From positions 1-19,462 of the forward strand of contig JAGQUY010000259.1 in NCBI GenBank assembly GCA_020438245.1: 19,462 nt of DNA, given 5' to 3'. Under the pieces are notes generated by a model. The model was not told where the DNA came from and did no database searches. It saw nothing but the letters and a program-made list of their open reading frames with translations. The DNA comes from Bacteroidota bacterium. GTDB taxonomy: Bacteria; CLD3; SB21. The first letter of the stretch is position 1; each line of letters starts with the position of its first letter. Both the position numbers and the translations under genes were made by a program. Shown here one piece after another: positions 1 through 7,530 of the stretch.

Positions 1-1634
1 CCCCGGTTGGATGAAAAAACGATTTGATTATTCGGCATCCAACATACTTCATCGATATTTTTTTTGTCGAACGTGAGTTGACGCGATCTGTGTGAAATCA
101 AGTCCCAGATGAAGATTTCCTGATAGGACGAAAAGGTGGTGAGCCAGGCCACGGAGTTGCCATCCGGCGACCACGAAAAAGACACACGCGTCAGTTGTCC
201 CGCGGCATTGAATGAAATAGAATCCGTAAACTCTAATTTTTTGTCGTTTCCGTCAGTGTTTACAGACCAGAAATCGGAGAGCTTCAACGTGATGAAGCCA
301 ATTCGTTTTCCATCCGGCCTCCACCGTGGCAAACCTCCGCCATCCGCAATTTTGGTACTGATTCCACCCAACGACGGCACCGCGTAAATGGCAATGTCGG
401 TTGGACTCGTTGCCTTATCGTAGGCGATCAAACTGCCATCGGGGGAAATATCCGTACTCTGCATATAAATCGCCGAATCGGATGTGATCCGGCGCGGTTC
501 TCCGCCCAGTGTATTCATGAAATAAATGTCCCACCGATTGTCGGCCGATGCGGCCGGAAAGGCAATCCACTTGCCGTCGGGAGACATGCCGGGATATCCG
601 ATCTGAGTAAAGGGTATTTGCAGGACGCGAAGAATCATCTGAGGATTTAATTCCGGTGACCTGCCGAAGAACCATAGGACAAGGATCGCAGCCAGAAGTC
701 CGGTGACGCCAATTCCCATCCATAGTGTTTTGTTGGATTTCTTGGAACCGCCGGAAACCTGTCGTACCTCTTTTTCCTCGTCGGCCACGACAAATGTACT
801 GGTGGTTCGAACGATTCGCGTCGATTCCTTTTTCAGTCGTCTGAGATCGATGGTCATATCTTTGACCGTCTGGTATCGTTCTTCAGGATCTTTTTCGAGT
901 GCGCGGTTCAGAATATGCAGCATCTCGGAAGATAGATCGTCCCGGAATTTCTGAATCGGCTGGGGTTCTTCATTGATAATTGAATACATCATCGCGGCTT
1001 CGTGTTCACCTCGAAACGGCGTATGGCCCGTCAGCATTTCATAAAGAACGACACCGAAGGAAAAAATATCCGCACGGGCGTCGGTGTCCGATCCCTGGAT
1101 CTGTTCAGGCGCCATATAGGCGAGCGTTCCGGTGGTGCTCGAAGATTTCGTCAGTTTGACCGAACCGCGTAACTTGGCCAATCCAAAATCCATTACCTTG
1201 ACCTGATTTTTGGAGTTCACCATGATGTTTTCGGACTTAACATCCCGATGAACGATGCCTTTCGAATGGGCTTCCTGCAGGGCTTCGCCGATCTGAATGG
1301 CATAATTGACTGCATCGTTGAGCTTGAGCGGGGCGGGCGAAAACTTGTCTTTCATGGTAACGCCGTCGACATACTCCATGACGATGAATTGCTCTCCGGC
1401 ATCCTCCGCGATGTCGTGAATCGTGCAAATGTTGGGATGGTTCAGCACGGCAGCGGCCTTGGCTTCCTGTAAAAACCTTGCCCGATCGACGTCGCTGGAA
1501 GAGATGTGATGTGGCAGGAATTTGAGGGCCACCTCCCGGTCGAGCTTGGTATCCTCGGCCTTGTAAACAACACCCATGCCGCCCTCGCCCAACTTCTCGA
1601 GTATTTTGTAGTGTGAGATCGTTTGTCCAATCAT
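1..1634 (-). CDS. Receptor Ser/Thr kinase A with TolB-like propeller, partial (3' end off window)
   Basis: An open frame of 544 codons runs off the left edge, so the C-terminus is missing. It is a Hanks-type (PknB-like) Ser/Thr kinase that would phosphorylate proteins on the cytoplasmic face of the inner membrane. Seen: glycine loop GEGGMGVVYKA at residues 16-26, ATP-binding Lys in VALKF (38), catalytic HRD 129-131, DFG 149-151, APE 175-177, then a single hydrophobic segment at about 304-323 (WMGIGVTGLLAAILVLWFF), then repeated SPDGKW/SPDGS/RPDGK blades typical of a TolB/WD40-like beta-propeller, expected outside the membrane as a sensor. The start is chosen because MIGQTISHYKILEKLG matches the other kinases here and GGAGG lies 8 bases upstream (1643-1647). 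Its start codon overlaps the stop of the truncated fragment 1631-1750 (ATGA). Kinase identity is firm; the ligand is unknown. Confidence 0.95.
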   Translation of the reverse strand, partial: MIGQTISHYKILEKLGEGGMGVVYKAEDTKLDREVALKFLPHHISSSDVDRARFLQEAKAAAVLNHPNICTIHDIAEDAGEQFIVMEYVDGVTMKDKFSPAPLKLNDAVNYAIQIGEALQEAHSKGIVHRDVKSENIMVNSKNQVKVMDFGLAKLRGSVKLTKSSSTTGTLAYMAPEQIQGSDTDARADIFSFGVVLYEMLTGHTPFRGEHEAAMMYSIINEEPQPIQKFRDDLSSEMLHILNRALEKDPEERYQTVKDMTIDLRRLKKESTRIVRTTSTFVVADEEKEVRQVSGGSKKSNKTLWMGIGVTGLLAAILVLWFFGRSPELNPQMILRVLQIPFTQIGYPGMSPDGKWIAFPAASADNRWDIYFMNTLGGEPRRITSDSAIYMQSTDISPDGSLIAYDKATSPTDIAIYAVPSLGGISTKIADGGGLPRWRPDGKRIGFITLKLSDFWSVNTDGNDKKLEFTDSISFNAAGQLTRVSFSWSPDGNSVAWLTTFSSYQEIFIWDLISHRSRQLTFDKKNIDEVCWMPNNQIVFSSNR

Positions 1635-1750
1635 CGTCGATGCCTCCCGCCTTCACCCTGAACGCCTGCCCTGAGCTTCGTCGAAGAGCAGGAGTGGGGT
1701 TCGCGTAAGTTCTCAAGAACGCGGTAGTGTGAAATTGTTTTGTCAATCAT
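1631..1750 (-). pseudogene. Truncated kinase start fragment (MIDKTISHYRVLENL), 39 codons
   Basis: The minus strand reads MIDKTISHYRVLENL, clearly homologous to the first 15 residues of the full kinases here (MIGQTISHYKILEKL). It then breaks off into unrelated sequence (REPHSCSSTK...), which is the translation of an REP-like repeat, and stops at 1631-1633 in an ATGA overlap with kinase A. The glycine loop and everything after it are missing. A possible SD (GGAG) lies 10 bases upstream of the ATG. I read this as the leftover 5' end of a lost kinase copy. It could still be translated as a leader peptide coupled to kinase A, but part of the overlap is automatic, because a kinase beginning ATG-AT always supplies TGA in the next frame. 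Confidence 0.8.
1665..1692. repeat. REP-like imperfect inverted repeat (CCCTGAGCTTCGTCGAAG core)
   Basis: The core resembles the dispersed 'CTTCGA..AAGCTCAGGG' class of intergenic repeats seen in many bacterial genomes. Outer arms CCTGC (1665-1669) and GCAGG (1688-1692) pair, with inner CTTC/GAAG. It sits exactly where kinase similarity stops in the MIDK fragment, so it marks the breakpoint. Class membership is from memory; no other copy is visible in this window. Confidence 0.55.
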
Positions 1751-1806
1751 GCTTTTGAAGCTCCATTTGTCACGCCAGCGAAGGCCGGAATCTGTTGCTC
1801 AATCAT
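1747..1806 (-). pseudogene. Possible second kinase start fragment (MIEQ...), 19 codons
   Basis: Just upstream of the MIDK fragment, ATGATTGAGCAA matches the opening of the kinases (ATGATTGGACAA in kinase A) for four codons, then enters another repeat whose translation is the familiar repeat peptide IPAFAGVT. The frame stops at 1747-1749, again as ATGA against the next ATG. Homology rests on about 12 bases, so this could be chance. It is kept because it is stacked on an unmistakable fragment with the same geometry. No SD is seen, and expression is doubtful. Confidence 0.4.
1769..1792. repeat. REP-like repeat of the GTCAC..CCAGCGAAGG..GGAATC type
   Basis: This 24-base element resembles the widespread 'GTCATTCCCGCGAAAGCGGGAATC' family. 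Its reverse translation, IPAFAGVT, is a common artefact peptide in databases. The arms CC.GC / GC.GG flank GAA with one mismatch. It lies between the two kinase start fragments, 77 bases from the other REP-like element. The family assignment comes from pattern memory. Confidence 0.6.
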
Positions 1807-1910
1807 TGTTCATGTAAAAGGCGTTACCCATCCCTGTGTATTTTCTACGAAAGGGCACAAACTGCGCTTGTGACTAGCCATCTCTGCGTACATTCAACGA
1901 CTGTCCTTCT

Positions 1911-2258
1911 TCAATTCGATCTACTATTTGGAACGTGAACGATTGAAACAATGATACTGGTCACGATGCGTTTGGGAAATTCGATCGACATGCCGCATGC
2001 CGCGACGATATTTGTTTTTATCACACGACTGCCCCAAGTGCAGCCGTTAATACGCGTGATCGCAGGCGCGAGCCCACGCGCGTCAAACCATCCTCCGGAG
2101 ACTTCATACAAACCGCCACCGACAACACGTACCCGATAGACGGAATTCATCGTCTTGGCAAAGATCCAATCGCCGACACGCAAGCTCTCTTTCTTCACTT
2201 CAAGCAAGTGAGAGGCCGAATTGGTGATCGACGTCAACGTTACACCATGTAGTGACAT
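1911..2258 (-). CDS. Small protein of unknown function (115 aa)
   Basis: I do not recognise this protein. It is probably real: the ATG at 2256-2258 has GGAG five bases upstream, and the frame has a protein-like composition, with a beta-rich centre VYRVRVVGGGLYEVSGGWFD (residues 40-59), then INGCTWGS (70-77) and IVAACGMSIEF (84-94). The glycine, aromatic and paired-Cys pattern (Cys72, Cys88) suggests a compact folded domain. No signal peptide, membrane helix or catalytic motif is evident. It sits between two pieces of kinase debris, 114 bases after the scar at 2373. A weak promoter-like pair lies upstream (TAGAAT at 2288-2293, TTGAAT at 2309-2314), but its 15-base spacing is poor. The antisense frame at 1951-2139 is less convincing. 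Confidence 0.65.
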   Translation of the reverse strand: MSLHGVTLTSITNSASHLLEVKKESLRVGDWIFAKTMNSVYRVRVVGGGLYEVSGGWFDARGLAPAITRINGCTWGSRVIKTNIVAACGMSIEFPKRIVTSIIVSIVHVPNSRSN

Positions 2259-2372
2259 GTCTGCTCCATTAACAAGATAATCTATCTATTCTAAAACATC
2301 CTCTCGGAATTCAAAACATCAAAGCGACTGCTACTTAAACCAGTTCAAGCCAACGGTTCGTCCCGGAATGGA
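2259..2372. other. Short intergenic stretch, no gene seen
   Basis: The 114 bases between the kinase scar and the small unknown gene contain no ORF with an SD and no hairpin followed by a T-run. The only candidate signal is the weak promoter-like pair described under the 115-aa gene. Confidence 0.5.
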
Positions 2373-2590
2373 TCAATCTTTCAATTGGTCGAACCCGTTC
2401 AGAAGCACGTGAATCTGATTTCCGTTCTGACCACGAGGACCATTTGAGGCCGATCGGGTGGTCACAAATCGATTTCCGTCCGGGGACAAGTCATAGGACA
2501 GTGCGCTAATTGCAGTTTGCCCGGAAAAAAGGTCGCCCCACACAATGCGGGGTCGTCCCGTCGAAAAAACCCGATGATGGTCCCGATCAT
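2373..2590 (-). pseudogene. Kinase scar: start codon fused out of frame to a propeller C-terminus
   Basis: The 5' end looks like a kinase start (ATGATCGGGACC, MIGT), with AAGGA upstream. The sequence then continues, two bases out of phase, as the last ~70 residues of a TolB-like propeller: FSTGRPRIVW, then YDLSPDGNRFV, then IHVLLNGFDQLKD and a TGA at 2373-2375. This tail aligns with the end of kinase C (IYDITSDGKQFV ... MVLNWSEELRGK). Total length 218 bases is not a multiple of three. Essentially a whole ~2.6 kb receptor-kinase gene has been deleted between head and tail. The head reading frame gives only 42 residues before a stop. It begins 18 bases after the kinase B stop. Confidence 0.75.
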
Positions 2591-2608
2591 GCTTCTACGT
2601 TCCTTTTG

Positions 2609-5284
2609 TCATTCCGTCTTTGCCAATTCTTTCCAGTTTACAATCAAATGAAGATCCGCACCGATACCGGCATTGACGGGCCGCAATGCGATATACCTGT
2701 TCCCGCTTTTGGATACATCGCGAATCAGTACATTCTTCATGCGCCCGTCCGGAAATAGCGGTTTCGGTTGCCCAAACATCGGACTTCCTGTCGAAAACGA
2801 TACAGAACATCCCTCATAACGATCGCGCGCCGTCGAGTAATAGACGACCTTATCTTTGCCCCACATGGGACCATTGGCCGCATCCGATGGAACCTGCCAT
2901 TTCCCCTTCTTGTCCCTGAAAGAAGACACATAAATTTTGCTGACCCCCGACTCCGTGGACTCATACACAATCCACTTTCCGTCCCGTGAGAACTTTCCTT
3001 TGCTTCCCTGGATGTCAAGTCTTTCGGGCAATGCCGGTATTTGAGCCTTCGTCAAATCAATAACCTGCAGTTCGCTCCCGGACTCATTTCCAACCCGCAT
3101 AAGAAGAAATCGACCGTCCGGAGAAATATCTTCGGGGGTATAATTGAAAATGTTAGAACTCGGCCCGCCCTGGGCCACCAAGAGTTCCTCTCCGGATCCG
3201 TCCGACTGTTTTACATACAGACTGGCTTTGCTTCCTCCGATCTCGGAATGATAGTAAATCTTTTTTCCGTCACCGGACCAACACGGACTGACGGCACCAA
3301 CGCCCCCTGTGAAAGTGAGGCGAGTGTGGACTTTATTACGCAGATCGAACAGCCAAATGCCGGAATTGGTACGTGCCTCGTCGATCTTGTCGTAGGCAAC
3401 CACTGATTCGTCCGGAGAGAGAGCGATCGTCATCCAGTTTTCAAATTTACCAATTACGGATTCGCTGCCGTCGTTTTCAATCCATAGCAGTTCGCTCTCG
3501 TGTGAGCCCGAACTGATCGCATACAACAGTACACCGTTAGTACTGACAGAAAAATCCCCCTTTGCCCGGGCCAGCCAGGAATTTACGTTGCCCTGAAGTG
3601 ACACCGGTTTGCCGGAAAGTTGAAGCGATCCGGCATCAAACGGTTGCGTCATCAGGATTCCCTGCCGAAGGTAAAATAAAAAGCCGGAACTGTACAGTCC
3701 ATGAGCGACATCTTCCAGTATGACGGTTGTTGTTGTATCATCCAACGCGCCAAGATAAATCGAAGAATGGGAAAAGGACGAAGACAATTTTAGAAAGGAG
3801 AAAAGAAAGTGGTTGCCGTCCGCAAGAAAACAGGGAAATCGAGGCGCTGAAGCCAGCGAGGAATCAAACGCAGTCACTGCCCGCGGCGTTCCTCCGGAGG
3901 CAGGCACTGCATACAGGTTTGGGTCGCTGACGGACGGCGAGTAGAGTATCACGCCCTTGTTGTTCCAAGCGCCGCCGCGCCCAAATGGTGCGTCCGCAAC
4001 CTCAATCGCCGGACCGCCCATGGCATCGATCGTTTTGACTTTTCCGTCGGCAAAAAAGCCTATTGAACGTCCGTCTGCAGACCAGAACGGATACTGAGCG
4101 TTATCGGTACCGGCCAAAGCTTTCGTTTCATTTGTACTCAATGAAAGAACCCAGAGACCCTTGCGGGAGAGCGAATCGGATCCGGCAAAAACAACTTTTG
4201 ATCCGTCCGGAGAGATGGAAGAATTGCCTCCAACATTGTCGTTGTACCGAAGTCCGTTTGGCAATTCGATGGATGCCCTGATCACGGGCAATGCGGCAGC
4301 GGGAGCAGCGGTAAAATAGGAAAGGCCATAGCCGATAAACAGCATGACAACCGCCACCATACTCAATAAGAGCCATGTCGCCGGGCGTCCGGCTGCCGGG
4401 TTTTCTTTTGGAAATTCCGAAGAACCCGCTTTTGAATGGGTCATAGCCGGTCTGACCATACTGACACGTGATCTGCTGGATTCTCTTTTGAATCTCTTTA
4501 AATCGATTGCAATTTGTTTGGCCGACTGGGTCCGTTCGTTTGCATCCTTCTCCATACATTCAAGAATGATGGCATCCAGCGACGGATCGATATCGGGTTT
4601 CAATGCAGACATCGGAGCCGGATCCACGTTGACGATTTCATACATCAGTGCCGTTTCATGAACCCCGCGAAAAGGCAATTGACCCGTAAACAATTCATAA
4701 AGCAGAACGCCCAGCGAGAATATATCTGCACGATGATCCACATCCTGCCCCTGAACCTGCTCGGGTGACATGTATCCGGCGGTTCCAACCGTACTGCCTT
4801 CCTTGGTAAGACGTGAAACGCCTCGCAGTTTGGCCAAACCAAAATCCATGATCTGTGCGATACCATCCTTACGGATCATAATGTTATCGGGTTTGATGTC
4901 CCGGTGGACGATGCCCTTTTCGTGAGCCGCCGCAAGTCCTTCAGAGAGCTGTATACCAATATCTATGGCTTGTTTGAAACTGATGGAGCTCTTCTTTTCG
5001 GTAAGCGTCTGACCCTCGACAAGCTCCATGACGATGAACATCTGCTTTTCATGCTCTTCGATACCGTGGATTGTGCAAATATTCGGATGATTGAGAGCCG
5101 ATGCCGCCTTGGCTTCCTGCAGGAAACGTGCCCGGTCCTGTTCGGATCCGGAAACGCGGTCGGGAAGAAATTTCAATGCAACCATTCGGTCAAGCTTGGT
5201 GTCCTCGGCCTTATAAACGACACCCATGCCCCCTTCACCAAGTTTTTCGAGAATCTTGTAGTGACTGATTGTCGTACCGATCAT
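2609..5284 (-). CDS. Receptor Ser/Thr kinase B with TolB-like propeller sensor (891 aa)
   Basis: A Hanks-type Ser/Thr protein kinase anchored in the inner membrane. Seen: GEGGMGVVYKA 16-26, Lys38, HRD 127-129, DFG 147-149, SPE 173-175; a linker rich in Ser/Arg (268-285); one membrane helix at about 304-324 (WLLLSMVAVVMLFIGYGLSYF); then a long propeller-like domain with many S/W-xDG turns (SPDGSKVVF, WSADGRSIGFF, WSGDGKKIYY, SPDGRFLLM, FSRDGKWIVY), ending IVNWKELAKTE. The frame is open from 5323, but 5284 is preferred: MIGTTISHY matches the other kinases and GGAG lies 6 bases upstream. It follows the TPR kinase by 78 bases. Residues 109-222 match kinase C at 113 of 114 positions, while the propellers differ widely, which suggests the same output and a different input. 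Confidence 0.95.
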   Translation of the reverse strand: MIGTTISHYKILEKLGEGGMGVVYKAEDTKLDRMVALKFLPDRVSGSEQDRARFLQEAKAASALNHPNICTIHGIEEHEKQMFIVMELVEGQTLTEKKSSISFKQAIDIGIQLSEGLAAAHEKGIVHRDIKPDNIMIRKDGIAQIMDFGLAKLRGVSRLTKEGSTVGTAGYMSPEQVQGQDVDHRADIFSLGVLLYELFTGQLPFRGVHETALMYEIVNVDPAPMSALKPDIDPSLDAIILECMEKDANERTQSAKQIAIDLKRFKRESSRSRVSMVRPAMTHSKAGSSEFPKENPAAGRPATWLLLSMVAVVMLFIGYGLSYFTAAPAAALPVIRASIELPNGLRYNDNVGGNSSISPDGSKVVFAGSDSLSRKGLWVLSLSTNETKALAGTDNAQYPFWSADGRSIGFFADGKVKTIDAMGGPAIEVADAPFGRGGAWNNKGVILYSPSVSDPNLYAVPASGGTPRAVTAFDSSLASAPRFPCFLADGNHFLFSFLKLSSSFSHSSIYLGALDDTTTTVILEDVAHGLYSSGFLFYLRQGILMTQPFDAGSLQLSGKPVSLQGNVNSWLARAKGDFSVSTNGVLLYAISSGSHESELLWIENDGSESVIGKFENWMTIALSPDESVVAYDKIDEARTNSGIWLFDLRNKVHTRLTFTGGVGAVSPCWSGDGKKIYYHSEIGGSKASLYVKQSDGSGEELLVAQGGPSSNIFNYTPEDISPDGRFLLMRVGNESGSELQVIDLTKAQIPALPERLDIQGSKGKFSRDGKWIVYESTESGVSKIYVSSFRDKKGKWQVPSDAANGPMWGKDKVVYYSTARDRYEGCSVSFSTGSPMFGQPKPLFPDGRMKNVLIRDVSKSGNRYIALRPVNAGIGADLHLIVNWKELAKTE

Positions 5285-5362
5285 ATCCTGCCTGCTCCAT
5301 TCATTATTCCGGTGCCCATCCAAAAAAGTTTGTAATAGGAAAAGGATTGTTCACTCAAGAGG

Positions 5363-7492
5363 CTATTTTCCTTTCATGAGTTCGATGTAACCGGGCTCAT
5401 TTCGAATCGAATCAAAATCGGGATCTGTCTTAATCCACTCGTAGTCCTCCAGTCCGGCAACAACCGACTTCCGCAACGTTTCAACAGCCGATTCTTTCTG
5501 ACCAAGACGGGCATACACACAGGCTGCATTGTAAAACATCAACGGATCATCGGGACTCAACTCAATGGCCTTCTTTGTTTGCTCCAGGGCTTCATCCGTC
5601 TTTCCATGCGTCGCAAGCTGGATGGCGTAGTGAACGTGGGAACGGGCATCATCCGGATGTTTGGACAAGTAGACAGGAAATACCTCCAACATCGTTTGGA
5701 TGATGGCCTCCATGTTTTCCTTCTCGCCCAATCGTTCATACGCCATACGAAGTTCGCCGTATGCCGTATGAAAATCGGGATTCAGTTCGATCGTTTTTTT
5801 CAGAAGACTTACGCTTTCCAAATCACGGTTTAACACATGACAAATTCTGGCCAAAACCCAATACCCGGTGAAAATGTTTGGTCCCAGGTCAATGGCTTTG
5901 CGGGCCGCCGCTTCCGCCTCTTGAATCGATTTTTTGCTGAAGTATGCCAATGCAAGCGCCGCATAGGCTTCTGCGACAGTCGAATCATACATCAGCGCTT
6001 TGAGACTTGATTCGATTGCTTTGTCCACCCAGATTTCTTTGGTATCGTAATCGTAATGCAGTGTGGCATACGATTCACCAAGACCCGCGTAGGCCGCCGC
6101 ATATCGTGTATCCAGCTCAATAGCTTTTTGGAACAGATGAATGGCAAACTGCAGACTGCTTTTCGTTCTGCGATATAGAAACTCGCGAGCTCGCAGGTAA
6201 CAGTCGAATGCTTCTGCATTCACGGTCGAGCGTTTGCTCAGGATCACCTTTTCGTTGGGAGAGAGCTTGATCATCAGGGCGTCGACCACTTGTTTGGAAA
6301 CCTGTTCCTGAATGTCAAAGACGTCTTCCATTTTGCCTTTGAAAGATTCTGCCCAAAGCTGACGGCCGTTTTCCACATCAATGAACTGAACGGTGATTCT
6401 CAAATTGTCTTGAAATTTACGCACGCTGCCTTCCAACAGATATCGTATCCCCAATTCTCTTCCGATCGTTTTGATGTCCTTGGAGGTATTTTTATACTGG
6501 ACGGAGTTGGTACGGGAGATGACGTCAAAATCCTTCAGTTGCGAGAGACTTACAATCAGTTCATCGGTCAAACCGTCACCAAAATACTCATTTTCTTTAT
6601 CCCCTCCGATCGTGGTAAAAGGAAGAACGGCAATCGCCATTTTCTTTAGTGTGTCCTGTTTGGCATCCAAATTCAGGCTGAGTGCAGTCAACTCCGTCAC
6701 AAATTCATCGACATTCTGAAATCTTTTGTCCCGGTCCTTTTCCAGCATTTTCATGAGAAGGGAGTCTATCGATGAAGGCAGACGCCGGTCGAGCTCACTG
6801 GGCATGGGAGGATCTTGATTCACGACAAGATACATCAATCCGGCTTCATGCTCCGATTTGAAAGGCAGGTCTCCGGTGAGCAACTCAAAAAAGACGATTC
6901 CTAATGACCACAAGTCGGAACGATGATCGGCCTTTTGGCCTTGTGCCTGCTCGGGTGACATATAGGCCAGCGTTCCCACCGAAGTGCCGGCCTTCGTCAG
7001 GGTTCCTTTACTTCTGAATTTCGCCAATCCAAAGTCCATGATCTTCAACTGACCCGCCTTGGTCAGCATAATGTTCTCTGCTTTGATATCCCGGTGAATA
7101 ATGTTTTTGTCATGGGCTACTTTCAGACCCAATGCGATTTCTTTTATCCATTCGATGGCTTGCTTTACTGGCACACCGGAGCCCGACTTCAGGGCCGCAA
7201 GGTAGTCCTTTAACGTTTGTCCGTCGATGTATTCCAGTACTATGAAGGCATTGTCAGCTCCGTCATCGATTTCATAAATGGAGAGGATGTTCGGATGATT
7301 CAATGCCGCCGTTGCCTTGGCCTCTTGGATAAAGCGCGCACGATCCTGTTCGGAATCCGCCAATCTCTGCGGCAGGAATTTCATCGCAACAAAGCGGTCA
7401 AGCTTTGTATCTTGTGCTTTGTAGACTACACCCATACCGCCCTCGCCCAGTTTTTCAAGAATTTTATAGTGTGAAATTGTCTGCCCGATCAT
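5363..7492 (-). CDS. Soluble Ser/Thr kinase with TolB-N-like domain and TPR repeats (709 aa)
   Basis: The N-terminus is a complete Hanks-type kinase: GEGGMGVVYKA 16-26, Lys38 (AMKFL), HRD 133-135, DFG 153-155, SPE 179-181. There is no membrane helix. Residues ~285-405 (IAVLPF...EYFGDGLTDELI...LGIRYLLEGSVR...GRQLWAESF) match the TolB amino-terminal-like domain often found next to TPRs in bacterial adenylate cyclases and transcriptional regulators. About 420-690 is a run of TPR-like helix pairs (AAAYAGLGESYA, AEAYAALALAYF, HTAYGELRMAYERLG, PLMFYNAACVYARLG). The likely role is a cytosolic kinase whose partners bind the TPR array. It starts 38 bases after the protease stop, with AAGGA about 11 bases upstream, and is probably cotranscribed. 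The protein lacks the propeller of its neighbours. Confidence 0.93.
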   Translation of the reverse strand: MIGQTISHYKILEKLGEGGMGVVYKAQDTKLDRFVAMKFLPQRLADSEQDRARFIQEAKATAALNHPNILSIYEIDDGADNAFIVLEYIDGQTLKDYLAALKSGSGVPVKQAIEWIKEIALGLKVAHDKNIIHRDIKAENIMLTKAGQLKIMDFGLAKFRSKGTLTKAGTSVGTLAYMSPEQAQGQKADHRSDLWSLGIVFFELLTGDLPFKSEHEAGLMYLVVNQDPPMPSELDRRLPSSIDSLLMKMLEKDRDKRFQNVDEFVTELTALSLNLDAKQDTLKKMAIAVLPFTTIGGDKENEYFGDGLTDELIVSLSQLKDFDVISRTNSVQYKNTSKDIKTIGRELGIRYLLEGSVRKFQDNLRITVQFIDVENGRQLWAESFKGKMEDVFDIQEQVSKQVVDALMIKLSPNEKVILSKRSTVNAEAFDCYLRAREFLYRRTKSSLQFAIHLFQKAIELDTRYAAAYAGLGESYATLHYDYDTKEIWVDKAIESSLKALMYDSTVAEAYAALALAYFSKKSIQEAEAAARKAIDLGPNIFTGYWVLARICHVLNRDLESVSLLKKTIELNPDFHTAYGELRMAYERLGEKENMEAIIQTMLEVFPVYLSKHPDDARSHVHYAIQLATHGKTDEALEQTKKAIELSPDDPLMFYNAACVYARLGQKESAVETLRKSVVAGLEDYEWIKTDPDFDSIRNEPGYIELMKGK

Positions 7493-7530
7493 GAAAGTCT
7501 TTTTCCTTTCTTACTAAGTTGAGAAAACTA

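Noticed and set aside
1237..1746. 169-aa minus-strand frame starting MTKQFHTT
   Set aside because: It is the wrong frame across kinase A and the MIDK fragment; the true frame shows all kinase motifs.
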